Below are positions 1 through 7,653 of a DNA stretch of 10,964 bases, piece by piece; the stretch's first letter is position 1, and each line of letters begins with the position of its first letter. Origin of the DNA: an uncultured Flavobacterium sp. (GTDB lineage: Bacteria; Bacteroidota; Bacteroidia; Flavobacteriales; Flavobacteriaceae); the NCBI RefSeq assembly GCF_946479975.1, contig NZ_CAMLIX010000173.1, forward strand, positions 1 through 10,964. The letters are read 5' to 3'. The notes beneath the pieces were generated by a model that was not told where the DNA came from, searched no databases, and was given only the letters and a program-made list of their open reading frames with translations. The position numbers and the translations under genes were made by a program.

Positions 1-244
1 GTATTAAAGTGTAAAATTAGCAAACATTCAGCACTTTTCAGGTTACAATTATCATAAATTAGTAAAATATGTTAAATTCAAACGTTTTCGTTAATAAGTT
101 TTTTCTAGGAAAAAATTTCATATAAAATAATAAAACGCTATCTTTTTAATTAAATCATCAAAATTAACAATACCTAAATGAAGTGTTATAAAAATCTGAA
201 TTTCTCTCTTAACAGAAAAATTTCGATAAAGGCTCTAAATTTAG
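1..244. other. AT-rich intergenic region without a supported gene
   Basis: No convincing coding sequence is visible on either strand. The stretch is very AT-rich and interrupted by stops. The longest plus-strand ATG frame I traced (from 178) encodes only 28 codons and runs into the downstream terminator hairpin. The region probably separates the 3' end of tamB from a gene lying off the left edge, and may contain that gene's leftward promoter (listed separately). Confidence 0.6.
21..48 (-). promoter_or_regulatory. Possible Bacteroidota-type promoter reading left out of the window
   Basis: On the minus strand, a TTG (plus positions 46-48) is followed after 17 bases by AATGTTTG (plus positions 21-28). 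The Bacteroidota primary sigma factor recognises a -33 TTTG/TTG and a -7 TAnnTTTG element 17-19 bases apart. Here the -7 box has one mismatch in the TA. Such matches arise often by chance in AT-rich DNA, so this is only a candidate for a gene beyond the left edge. Confidence 0.22.
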
Positions 245-278
245 CACAAAAAAAACCATTATGAGAATAATGGTTTTA
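245..278 (-). terminator. Rho-independent terminator of tamB
   Basis: An 11-bp perfect stem (252-262 with 267-277, AAAACCATTAT against ATAATGGTTTT) encloses a 4-base loop. Read on the minus strand, it is followed by a run of eight T residues (plus-strand A run at about 247-254, partly inside the stem). It begins about 25 bases beyond the tamB stop codon, the expected place for its intrinsic terminator. The plus-strand T tract is weaker, so any bidirectional activity would be modest. Confidence 0.8.
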
Positions 279-302
279 TAAATGTCTTTTTTTAACAAAG
301 TG

Positions 303-3300
303 TTAATAATCGTTATCTGGAATCAATCCTTGATTATTATTAGCTGGTTCCTGCTTTTTCTTCTTTTCGTCCTCTTTTTTCTTTTTCTCTTCTTCTTTTG
401 CAGCTTTCTTCTTCTTGTCTGATTCTTTTTTAGTAGAGAAATTGACGTAATCTGGATTCATAGAAGAATCCTGAAAATCATCTGATGAACCTTTTCCTGC
501 TTTTTCAATCTTCTGGCTTTTAAACAGCTTATTTACCAATTCGCTAAAGGTATCAAAATCCACCTCATACGAAATACCAACACCCTGAGTATAACCAATT
601 CCCTGACCTACATAATTAATGTCGTTTTCTTTATTAAACAAACGAAGGTTCATTGTTCCGTCTTCATTTACACGATAGAGCACTTCAATATCTCCCACAA
701 TTGCAGATTCATTTACTCCTCCAACCGGAACTCCCAATTTACCATTGATCGTAATTCTTTCATTTACCTGAGAAGAAATATTTGCCACGAACTGTCCATC
801 TACTTCCTGCCCCATTCTTCTGTCCGCCGCAATATAGTTTAAGTCAATATTTACCTTATCATTATCTGATTTGATAATTCCACCTAATAAACTTGAAGCG
901 GTTTCCGTCAATGTACCAGAGAAATCTCCCTGACTAAATCCGTCGGTACTCATAAAAGAACCTGTCGATAATAAATACAACGCTTGTGTCTGGCGAATAT
1001 CTTTATCATCTAACTTATATTGTATCTCCGATTTTAAAACATTACTCACAGATGGAAACTGAATATCAAAATTAGGTTCTGGACTTGCCAAATCTCCTCT
1101 TAAACCAATAACGACTTCAACAGGCACTTTTTTGTTGAATGATGAAGTATTATCTAAAAGCACTGCTGGATTGGCTTGCGTTTTATAAACAGCTTCTAAA
1201 TTTAACTGGGCACGCATCGGGTTTCCTTCCCAAATAATAGAACCTCCTTTTTTAACTGCAAATTTTTTATCAATAAGTCCGCCGTATTTAAAGTTATAAG
1301 TTCCTTCATATGCCTGGAAATCTCCCCACATATTAAATTTACCCATCGTATTAATTTTAAATAATAGCGATCCGTAACCCTTACCTTTCATTCCGTGCCC
1401 AGAATTTCGATCCAAAATAACTTCTACTTCGGCGTCTGGCGTAATATCAAAATCAAACTCTAATTCAAGTCCGTTGTAATTTTTAGTTTTTTCAACAATA
1501 CCGTTTGCAAGATTGTATTTTTCTTTTGGCGTTGTAAAATGAATCCAGTTGCTTTCTCCCACACTTTGTGCATTATTAATAGGGATTTTAACTTCGGTAC
1601 CTTTTTCTGATTTTGCATCGACTTTAATAAACAAACCATCAACAGGGCCTCTAATACTAGCCGAACCATTAATAAAAGCTGTACCAAAATAGGCGGCATC
1701 GTCACTGTCTTTTGTATCTAAGGCTAATAATCGTTTAGATGTTATATTTAAATCTAATTTCCAATCGCCAAAATTCTTATGCTCGATACTTCCGTTCAGC
1801 AAACCTTTTGTACCGTACTTAGTATCTGTAAGCTGATTATTTCTAAACAAGAATTTTTCGTTGGTTAAATCTATTACTGTTCGATCACTTAATTCATAAT
1901 CCACATTTAAGTATGGAACTGTCATTCCCGCTTTTTCAACATACAAACGTCCGTTGATTTCAGGTTTTTTCAGATTTCCAACCACCGAAGCATTTCCAGA
2001 AACAGAACCGCGGACATTTGACAGAACATCACCTCCAATAGTTCCCAAAGTAGCAAGATTAAATCCTTCCAGCTTTAGGTTCATGTCCATAATGGTTTCT
2101 TTGTTTTCTATAGCGAAAGTTCCGCCAGCTCTAAAAGATTCTGTAAAACCATTTTGTATGGATGAATTGACCGTAAATTTCCTAAAACTCTCATCTCCAG
2201 AAATATCAAAATTAAGCGTACCTAATTCTGTTTTATTCATAACAAGATGATCAATTTTTATGGACGCCGTGGGCTGATACACATTTTTATTCTGTTTATA
2301 ATTGACGGTTCCATTCAAGTTACCATCAAATACAAATTTGGAATTTACCGGAGTAATTTTATTTATATCAACATCTTCAAAATTCAGCTGCAGATCTTTA
2401 TAATCACTTCCTTTAATAACTCCGTTTAAATCTATTTTCTGATTTTCATGCGATAAAACAATATTATCAAACGTGAAATTCTTAAAAAACTGATCAAAAA
2501 CAATTTGATTATCTTCTTCAGAATCTTCGTTCAGATACCATAGATAGTCTTTAAACTTCATTTCAGATTTCTTGATTCCGACTATATTATTTTTATTCTT
2601 ATCAATTGTATGATATAAATCCAGGTTGAAATAATCTTCTCCTTCTTTTCCTCCTTTAAACTCTGAACGAACAAAAAGGGTATCTTTTGAAGTAACATTA
2701 ATCAAGTTAAAATCGCGAATTTTATAATAAGGCGTTTTTATACTGTCCAACTCTACATATGCATTATAAAGCGGATTTTTATTATCGATATTGATGCGAA
2801 TATTATCAAACGTATTCTTGGCTGCCGTAATTTTCTGCGATCTAAAACGGAATTTAAACTCCTGTAAATCAGAATCAATTTTTCCTCTTACCACAGTCGA
2901 AGAATCAATATTAATTTCAGGATAAAGCATTTCTACCACTTTATCGTAGACACGGAAATTGAAACGCAAAAACTGGCCTTTTCTAACTTTATAAGGTTTA
3001 TAATTGGTATATAAACTTCCAACAGAGTTCATTACCAATTTATCCAATTGATCAAATCTAAATTTACCCACGATTTTCCCGTCAACAACATCATTTGAAC
3101 CAATTGTAATTGTTCTCAATCGATCGGCATCAAAATTTGAACTTACCGTTACATCATCAAAAACATAACTTGCTTTTGGATTTTGGTATTCGGCATCTTT
3201 TATAAAAATGCTTCCCTGCAGATTTTCGATAGAATTTCCTGTAACCTGAACGACAACATCTCCTTTAAAACGAGAAATCGAATCGGTCATAAACTTCAGC

Positions 3301-4829
3301 TTCTTTAAATCTGAATTCTCAACATTAATATGAAAATCATAACGGTTTTCTCGTTTACTTAAATCCAGTAAACCATCAAAACTCAAATTAAGATTCGGAT
3401 CATTAACCGCAATTTGTCCTTTATAATAAGGCAGTTTAAAATTCCCATTAACTACAATATTATTATAAGTATACTTGTTGTAATCGAGTTTTGAAATATC
3501 TCCTTTAATAATAGTATTCAAATATTTTTCTGTAAAACCAACTCCGTCAACATCAAGATTTAAAGTTGTTCTGCCAATATCTTTTCGGTTTAAAACGGCT
3601 CCGACATCAAAATTATTCAAAATGATGTTTCCAGAATACGAAGCTTTGTCGATAAAATCCATATTATTCATATGAAGATCAACCTGCCCATCGCCAAGAT
3701 CTGTTCCTATTTTAAAATCTGTTTCAAGAGCTGTAGTCGAAACTTTTGCTTTTCCGACGATATTAAATTTTCCAATTCTTTTAAGTTCTATCGGAAGCTT
3801 TTTTCCTAAAACTTGTGGAAGTAAAATCACTAAATTGTCATAACTAGAAAGCAGTTTGTCAAACTTTCCGTACATAGAAAACTTTTGGGTTTTACTTCCT
3901 AAAAGATTTCTAAAGTTAATTGTTCCGTTAATTTTTGATCCATTTGTGTCACTTAATCGCAATCTTGAAAGCGTCATATTGTTCAGCGGACCATCTAATT
4001 TTGTTTTAAGTTTAAAGTGCTGATTTTTTCCCAATCCATCATAAAAATGACGAATATCGTTGGTTGCAATTGAAGACGAATCTACTACAACATTGAAACG
4101 AACTTTATCTGTAAAATCAAGAAAATCTTCTGGTTTGTAATTTAAAATTGCCAAACCATAAATAGAAGATCTTTTCGTTTTTATGGCTAAATTTTCAACT
4201 TTAATCTGCTTTTTAGAATAACTGAATTTTCCAGCAAAATTAGAAACATACAAACCACGGTGATCCATAAATGAAAAACGATGAATTATCGTATTTACTT
4301 CTGGCCCATACAATTTAAAATCACTTATGTAAGCGTTTAATTTTGTAAAATCTAGAAATTGTGGCGTGGTTTTATTTTCATCTACGACAGAAAATCTTCC
4401 TTTTTCGATGTAGGCATTTTTAGCCGTCAGCAGAAAATGTTTGGTAGATTTTTTCTTCGGCGTGTTCTCAACTTCAAAAGCTTTAATAAACTTATTGATA
4501 TTATTTTCATTTTCGCCTTTGTAGGTTTTCAAATTAAAAATAAGACCTGTCAAACGTAAGTCGCCAAAAATTAAATCACCATCAATCAGCCTGCTAAAAC
4601 TGGCAATATCTGTGGTAATAATATCAGAATAAACAAGCGTTTTCTTGTGGTGGTCAAGAATCCTTACATTCTTCAATTTAACACCACCAAAAATATTAAT
4701 CGCCGTTTTTTCAACGCTAATATTTACTTTATAGTCTTCGTTTAATCTATTGGTAATATAGTTCGCAATTTGGGTTTGAACTACAGGAAGTGATAATGTT
4801 ATAGCCACCACTAACAAAAGTAAAATCAA
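303..4829 (-). CDS. tamB: TamB-family translocation/assembly protein (DUF490 C-terminal domain)
   Basis: This 1508-residue protein (counted from the TTG at 4829) is a Bacteroidota TamB/YtfN-like AsmA-superfamily protein. Such proteins are anchored in the inner membrane and span the periplasm as a long beta-rich groove, working with an outer-membrane Omp85 partner (TamA, or the lipoprotein variant TamL in Bacteroidota) in outer-membrane assembly or lipid transport. Visible features: an N-terminal hydrophobic anchor, a long run of repetitive short beta-strand segments, and a conserved C-terminal TamB domain (roughly residues 1150-1436, with segments such as LEAVYKTQANPAVLL and GVGISYEVDF). A 72-residue hydrophilic tail follows, with a Lys/Glu-rich block at about 1467-1495. 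The start is doubtful. The TTG lies within the anchor, while the open frame continues upstream to 4895 and encodes a Lys-rich stretch expected before a membrane anchor, but with no ATG, GTG or TTG. The gene is divergent from tsaD. Family call is firm, start is not. Confidence 0.93.
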   Translation of the reverse strand: MILLLLVVAITLSLPVVQTQIANYITNRLNEDYKVNISVEKTAINIFGGVKLKNVRILDHHKKTLVYSDIITTDIASFSRLIDGDLIFGDLRLTGLIFNLKTYKGENENNINKFIKAFEVENTPKKKSTKHFLLTAKNAYIEKGRFSVVDENKTTPQFLDFTKLNAYISDFKLYGPEVNTIIHRFSFMDHRGLYVSNFAGKFSYSKKQIKVENLAIKTKRSSIYGLAILNYKPEDFLDFTDKVRFNVVVDSSSIATNDIRHFYDGLGKNQHFKLKTKLDGPLNNMTLSRLRLSDTNGSKINGTINFRNLLGSKTQKFSMYGKFDKLLSSYDNLVILLPQVLGKKLPIELKRIGKFNIVGKAKVSTTALETDFKIGTDLGDGQVDLHMNNMDFIDKASYSGNIILNNFDVGAVLNRKDIGRTTLNLDVDGVGFTEKYLNTIIKGDISKLDYNKYTYNNIVVNGNFKLPYYKGQIAVNDPNLNLSFDGLLDLSKRENRYDFHINVENSDLKKLKFMTDSISRFKGDVVVQVTGNSIENLQGSIFIKDAEYQNPKASYVFDDVTVSSNFDADRLRTITIGSNDVVDGKIVGKFRFDQLDKLVMNSVGSLYTNYKPYKVRKGQFLRFNFRVYDKVVEMLYPEINIDSSTVVRGKIDSDLQEFKFRFRSQKITAAKNTFDNIRINIDNKNPLYNAYVELDSIKTPYYKIRDFNLINVTSKDTLFVRSEFKGGKEGEDYFNLDLYHTIDKNKNNIVGIKKSEMKFKDYLWYLNEDSEEDNQIVFDQFFKNFTFDNIVLSHENQKIDLNGVIKGSDYKDLQLNFEDVDINKITPVNSKFVFDGNLNGTVNYKQNKNVYQPTASIKIDHLVMNKTELGTLNFDISGDESFRKFTVNSSIQNGFTESFRAGGTFAIENKETIMDMNLKLEGFNLATLGTIGGDVLSNVRGSVSGNASVVGNLKKPEINGRLYVEKAGMTVPYLNVDYELSDRTVIDLTNEKFLFRNNQLTDTKYGTKGLLNGSIEHKNFGDWKLDLNITSKRLLALDTKDSDDAAYFGTAFINGSASIRGPVDGLFIKVDAKSEKGTEVKIPINNAQSVGESNWIHFTTPKEKYNLANGIVEKTKNYNGLELEFDFDITPDAEVEVILDRNSGHGMKGKGYGSLLFKINTMGKFNMWGDFQAYEGTYNFKYGGLIDKKFAVKKGGSIIWEGNPMRAQLNLEAVYKTQANPAVLLDNTSSFNKKVPVEVVIGLRGDLASPEPNFDIQFPSVSNVLKSEIQYKLDDKDIRQTQALYLLSTGSFMSTDGFSQGDFSGTLTETASSLLGGIIKSDNDKVNIDLNYIAADRRMGQEVDGQFVANISSQVNERITINGKLGVPVGGVNESAIVGDIEVLYRVNEDGTMNLRLFNKENDINYVGQGIGYTQGVGISYEVDFDTFSELVNKLFKSQKIEKAGKGSSDDFQDSSMNPDYVNFSTKKESDKKKKAAKEEEKKKKEDEKKKKQEPANNNQGLIPDNDY

Positions 4830-4895
4830 CCCAATTAGAGTTCGTGATATTATTTTCTTTACTTTTTTGATAGCTTCTTTAATTTTAGTTTTCTT
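4830..4895 (-). other. Probable N-terminal extension of tamB lacking a standard start codon
   Basis: The tamB frame stays open from the TTG at 4829 back to the stop codon at 4896-4898. It would add up to 22 codons reading approximately KKTKIKEAIKKVKK then IISRTLIG, directly continuous with the hydrophobic anchor. A basic segment before a membrane helix fits the positive-inside rule and looks genuinely coding. The only candidate initiators are rare ones such as ATT at 4881-4883 or the ATA codons at 4848-4853. Either a rare start is used, or the sequence carries an error or mutation here. Confidence 0.5.
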
Positions 4896-4985
4896 TTAAA
4901 TTTATTTTGAACAGACAAAGATCGGCTGTTTTTGATAAAAATTCTTTAATTTTGGGCACTGCTTAAAATCAAAGAGATTATTTCA

Positions 4986-5015
4986 TTTGATTTGTCAAAT
5001 ATAATTCAAAATTTG
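4986..5015 (+). promoter_or_regulatory. Candidate tsaD promoter
   Basis: TTTG at 4986-4989 and AAAATTTG at 5008-5015 are separated by 18 bases, close to the Bacteroidota -33/-7 arrangement (TTTG, 17-19 bases, TAnnTTTG) with one mismatch in the -7 TA. Transcription would then begin only a few bases before the ATG at 5025, giving a nearly leaderless mRNA. No good Shine-Dalgarno site precedes that ATG. The call is by motif only. Confidence 0.33.
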
Positions 5016-5024
5016 TGCCTTTAT

Positions 5025-6047
5025 ATGCAAAATCAAGAGGTTTTTATTCTAGCCATCGAAAGTTCATGCGATGATACTGCTGCTGCGGTTTTACATAACG
5101 ACAAAGTATTGTCAAATGTTGTAGCCAATCAATTAATTCACAATCAATACGGAGGTGTTGTTCCTGAATTGGCTTCGCGAGCACACCAGCAGAATATTGT
5201 TCCTGTTATAGATGCGGCACTTCGTAAAGCAAATGTACAAAAAGAACAGTTAAGCGCAATCGCATTTACACAAGGTCCAGGCTTAATGGGCTCTTTACTG
5301 GTTGGAACTTCTTTTAGTAAATCATTATCGCTGGCATTACAAATTCCGTTAATTGCTGTAAATCACATGCATGCGCATATTTTGGCCCATTTTATAGATG
5401 AAGAAGGATTTGATAAACCAGAATTTCCTTTCTTAGCCTTAACAATTAGCGGCGGACATACGCAGATTGTAAAAGTAAACAGCTTTTTTGATATGGAAAT
5501 CATCGGCGAAACAACAGATGACGCTGTGGGTGAAGCATTTGACAAAAGTGCCAAAATACTTGGACTTCCTTATCCCGGCGGACCATTGATCGATAAATAT
5601 GCAAAAGAAGGAAACCCAAAAGCCTTTACTTTTACCAAACCAAAAGTACCAGGATTAGATTTTAGTTTTTCTGGTTTAAAAACAGCAATTTTATATTTCA
5701 TTCAAAAAAATAAACTTACCAATCCGAATTTTGTCGAAGAAAATTTAAATGATATCTGCGCTTCAATTCAGCATACGATTATTGAAATTTTAATGGATAA
5801 AATAAAATTGGCAGTAAAAGAAACCGGAATTACGCAAATTGCAATTGGCGGTGGAGTTTCTGCAAATTCTGGAATTAGAAATACCTTGAAAGAAACAGAA
5901 AGCAAATACGGCTGGAAAACTTTTATTCCGAAATTCGAATATACTACAGACAACGCCGCAATGATTGGAATTGTGGGTTATCAAAAATACTTATCAAATC
6001 GTTTTGAAACTTCTGCTGTCGTTTCTAAAGCAAGAATTCAATTTTAA
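5025..6047 (+). CDS. tsaD: tRNA N6-adenosine threonylcarbamoyltransferase TsaD
   Basis: TsaD transfers the threonylcarbamoyl group from threonylcarbamoyl-AMP to A37 of ANN-decoding tRNAs (t6A), in a cytoplasmic complex with TsaB and TsaE. At 340 residues it is the usual length for this Kae1/Qri7 family. Visible signatures are the ASKHA-fold opening LAIESSCDDT (9-18), GGVVPELASR (43-52), the metal-binding HMHAH (His114 and His118), the nucleotide-binding SGGHT (142-146), GEAFDKSAK, FSFSGLKT (213-220), GGGVSAN (275-281) and TTDNAAMIG with the conserved Asp309. I chose the ATG at 5025. A TTG at 4992 in the same frame would add 11 residues that do not belong to the family and would overlap the candidate promoter. 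It is first in a same-strand run: rsmE begins 3 bases after its stop, so the two are almost certainly co-transcribed and perhaps translationally coupled. Confidence 0.97.
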   Translation: MQNQEVFILAIESSCDDTAAAVLHNDKVLSNVVANQLIHNQYGGVVPELASRAHQQNIVPVIDAALRKANVQKEQLSAIAFTQGPGLMGSLLVGTSFSKSLSLALQIPLIAVNHMHAHILAHFIDEEGFDKPEFPFLALTISGGHTQIVKVNSFFDMEIIGETTDDAVGEAFDKSAKILGLPYPGGPLIDKYAKEGNPKAFTFTKPKVPGLDFSFSGLKTAILYFIQKNKLTNPNFVEENLNDICASIQHTIIEILMDKIKLAVKETGITQIAIGGGVSANSGIRNTLKETESKYGWKTFIPKFEYTTDNAAMIGIVGYQKYLSNRFETSAVVSKARIQF

Positions 6048-6050
6048 AAC

Positions 6051-6764
6051 ATGCAATTATTTTTTAATCCGAATATAGACGAAACCACTCAAAGTTTTTC
6101 TTTTGATAAAGAAGAAAGTCGTCACATAATAAAAGTTTTACGCAAGAAAGATTCCGATATTCTGCACGTTACAAACGGTTCAGGATTGTTGTTTGAAACG
6201 CAGATTACACTGGCTTCTGACAGTAAATGTATAGTTGAAGTACTTTCTATATCTAATGCCGAAAAACCAAAATTTCATCTGCATTTGGCCGTTGCGCCAA
6301 CTAAAATGAATGATCGTTTTGAATGGTTTTTGGAAAAAGCTACCGAAATTGGAATTCAGGAAATAACGCCGATTTTTTGTGATCGATCTGAAAGAAAAGT
6401 AATCAATAGAGATCGTTTTGAAAAAATCATTCTTTCGGCAATGAAACAATGTAACGAAACCTTTCTTCCGAAATTAAATGAAGCGATTTCGTTTAAAGAA
6501 TTTGTAAAACAACAACAAAACGGACTTCAATTGATTGCGCACTGCGAAGAAACCGATAAAAAATCATTGAAAGAAGTTTTAAAACCCAATGAAGATGTAA
6601 CGATTTTAATTGGTCCCGAAGGTGATTTTTCTGAGAAAGAAATTGCGTTGGCTTTAGAAAATAATTACAAACCAGTAATGTTAGGAAATACGCGTTTACG
6701 AACAGAAACAGCTGCGGTTGTGGCTTGTCATAGTGTTGTGTTTTTTAATGAAACGCCAAACTAA
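6051..6764 (+). CDS. rsmE: 16S rRNA (uracil-1498-N3)-methyltransferase RsmE
   Basis: RsmE is a SPOUT-class, S-adenosylmethionine-dependent enzyme that methylates N3 of U1498 (E. coli numbering) in 16S rRNA of the 30S subunit. The 237-residue protein has the family architecture: an N-terminal PUA-like RNA-binding part (about 1-70, with SRHIIKVLRKK at 23-33) and a C-terminal trefoil-knot methyltransferase. Recognisable motifs are EKATEIG (95-101), CDRSERK (110-116), AMKQCNETFLP (130-140, a variant of the family KQS...LP segment), the cofactor-binding IGPEGDFSEKE (187-197) and LGNTRLRTETAA (211-222). The ATG lies 3 bases after the tsaD stop, so the genes form an operon. The stop is followed immediately by an inverted-repeat element that may limit read-through. 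Confidence 0.96.
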   Translation: MQLFFNPNIDETTQSFSFDKEESRHIIKVLRKKDSDILHVTNGSGLLFETQITLASDSKCIVEVLSISNAEKPKFHLHLAVAPTKMNDRFEWFLEKATEIGIQEITPIFCDRSERKVINRDRFEKIILSAMKQCNETFLPKLNEAISFKEFVKQQQNGLQLIAHCEETDKKSLKEVLKPNEDVTILIGPEGDFSEKEIALALENNYKPVMLGNTRLRTETAAVVACHSVVFFNETPN

Positions 6765-6772
6765 ACACAATC

Positions 6773-6961
6773 TTGTCATTGCGAGGAACGAAGCAGCCTC
6801 ACTGCAGATTAAAACGTACTGAGCTTTGTCAAAGTTTAAAACTTTGACAAAGCTGACAAAGAGCTGAATTGTTAGTGAGGTTGCTTCACTCGTAAATCAA
6901 CAAAGATTGGCAAATTCTGTACGGAGTTTCTAGTGTGATCCTTCGTTCCTCAGGATGACAA
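6773..6961. repeat. Nested palindromic intergenic repeat (MITE/REP-like)
   Basis: This non-coding 189-bp block has 21-bp terminal inverted repeats: 6773-6793 (TTGTCATTGCGAGGAACGAAG) against 6941-6961, differing at three adjacent positions. A second inverted pair sits inside (6790-6803 with 6874-6887, GAAGCAGCCTCACT, one G-U type mismatch), and a perfect hairpin occupies the core (6822-6854). The TTGTCATTGCGAGGAACGAAG-type end resembles dispersed intergenic palindromes I associate with Bacteroidota and other genomes. No transposase is present, so it would be a non-autonomous or REP-like element. It fills most of the gap between rsmE and the DUF4159 gene. Confidence 0.75.
6822..6854. repeat. 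Perfect 33-nt palindrome (hairpin) inside the repeat element
   Basis: The 16-base arm AGCTTTGTCAAAGTTT (6822-6837) is mirrored exactly by AAACTTTGACAAAGCT (6839-6854) around one central A. In RNA this would fold into a stem of at least 13 bp with an AT-rich loop. A partial third copy of the arm motif (CTGACAAAGAGCTGA) follows at about 6853-6867. No T-run follows on either strand, so it is not a typical intrinsic terminator. Confidence 0.85.
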
Positions 6962-7003
6962 AAATGCATCTAGGGGGATAATGAAGCAAAAAAATATAAT
7001 TAA

Positions 7004-7642
7004 ATGAAAAAAATATTTTACTTATTCTTACTTTTTTCTATTACTTCCTTTTCGCAGGAAATTGCTTTGTTGAAATACAGCGGAGGCGGCGATTGGTATG
7101 CAAATCCGACTTCATTGTCTAATCTTATCAATTTTTGCAATGCGAATATTTATACGCGAATCAAAAATAAACCTGCAACGGTTGAGCCTAGTAATCCTGA
7201 TTTATTTTCTTATCCGTTTGTACATATGACTGGACACGGAAATGTAGTTTTCAGCGATTCAGACGTTACTAATCTTCGAAATTATCTTATTGCAGGCGGT
7301 TTTCTTCATATTGACGACAATTATGGAATGGATCAGTTTATTAGAAAAGAAATCAAAAAGATATTTCCGAATAATAATTTAATTGAAATTCCGGCCAATC
7401 ATCCTATTTTTCAAAAACCATTTCCGTTTCCAAACGGATTACCAAAAATTCATGAGCATGACGGAACTCGTCCTCAAGCTTTCGGAATTTTTGTAGACAA
7501 TAAATTGGTCTTACTTTATACGTACGAATGCGATTTGGGCGACGGCTGGGAAGATGCCGAAGTACATAATGATCCTGCAAACGTAAGAGACAAAGCGCTG
7601 AAAATGGGTGCCAACATTATCAATTATATTTTTACCAATTAA
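7004..7642 (+). CDS. DUF4159 domain-containing exported protein
   Basis: The product is a 212-residue protein of the DUF4159 family, common in Bacteroidota and of unknown biochemical function. Residues 1-18 form a short signal peptide (MKK, a hydrophobic core, then SFS before QEI), so the mature protein is probably periplasmic. The rest is one domain with family-like segments: LLKYSGGGDWY (22-32), YPFVHMTGHG (70-79), LRNYLIAGGFLHIDD (91-105), HPIFQKPFPFPNGLP (133-147) and CDLGDGWED (176-184). The GGFL..DD and MTGHG segments recall glutamine-amidotransferase-like folds, as noted for this family. The ATG follows an A-rich leader with no clear ribosome-binding site. The TrmH-like gene starts 11 bases after its stop, suggesting co-transcription; the gap on the upstream side is filled by the repeat element. 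Family call is good, function unknown. Confidence 0.87.
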   Translation: MKKIFYLFLLFSITSFSQEIALLKYSGGGDWYANPTSLSNLINFCNANIYTRIKNKPATVEPSNPDLFSYPFVHMTGHGNVVFSDSDVTNLRNYLIAGGFLHIDDNYGMDQFIRKEIKKIFPNNNLIEIPANHPIFQKPFPFPNGLPKIHEHDGTRPQAFGIFVDNKLVLLYTYECDLGDGWEDAEVHNDPANVRDKALKMGANIINYIFTN

Positions 7643-7653
7643 AATTCTACAAA

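Noticed and set aside
178..264. A 28-codon plus-strand frame in the left intergenic region
   Set aside because: Very short, with no family resemblance and no ribosome-binding site, and its 3' end lies in the terminator hairpin of tamB.
1954..2429. Two plus-strand open frames inside tamB
   Set aside because: They are antisense to a clearly coding region, with no domain pattern and unusual composition; shadows of tamB codon usage.
4359..4559. 66-codon plus-strand open frame within tamB
   Set aside because: Antisense to conserved tamB coding sequence, with no recognisable feature.
4916..4923. GATCTTTG on the minus strand as a tamB -7 promoter box
   Set aside because: No TTG or TTTG element lies 17-19 bases upstream, so the promoter cannot be supported.
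4992..5024. N-terminal extension of tsaD from a TTG codon
   Set aside because: The added residues precede the normal family N-terminus, overlap the candidate promoter, and an ATG lies at the expected position (5025).
6180..6449. 89-codon minus-strand open frame within rsmE
   Set aside because: Lies opposite the conserved RsmE motifs; shadow frame.
6773..6961. CRISPR array or structured RNA gene as an explanation for the repeats
   Set aside because: The repeats are inverted and nested, not regularly spaced direct repeats, and no tRNA-like or known riboswitch layout is visible.
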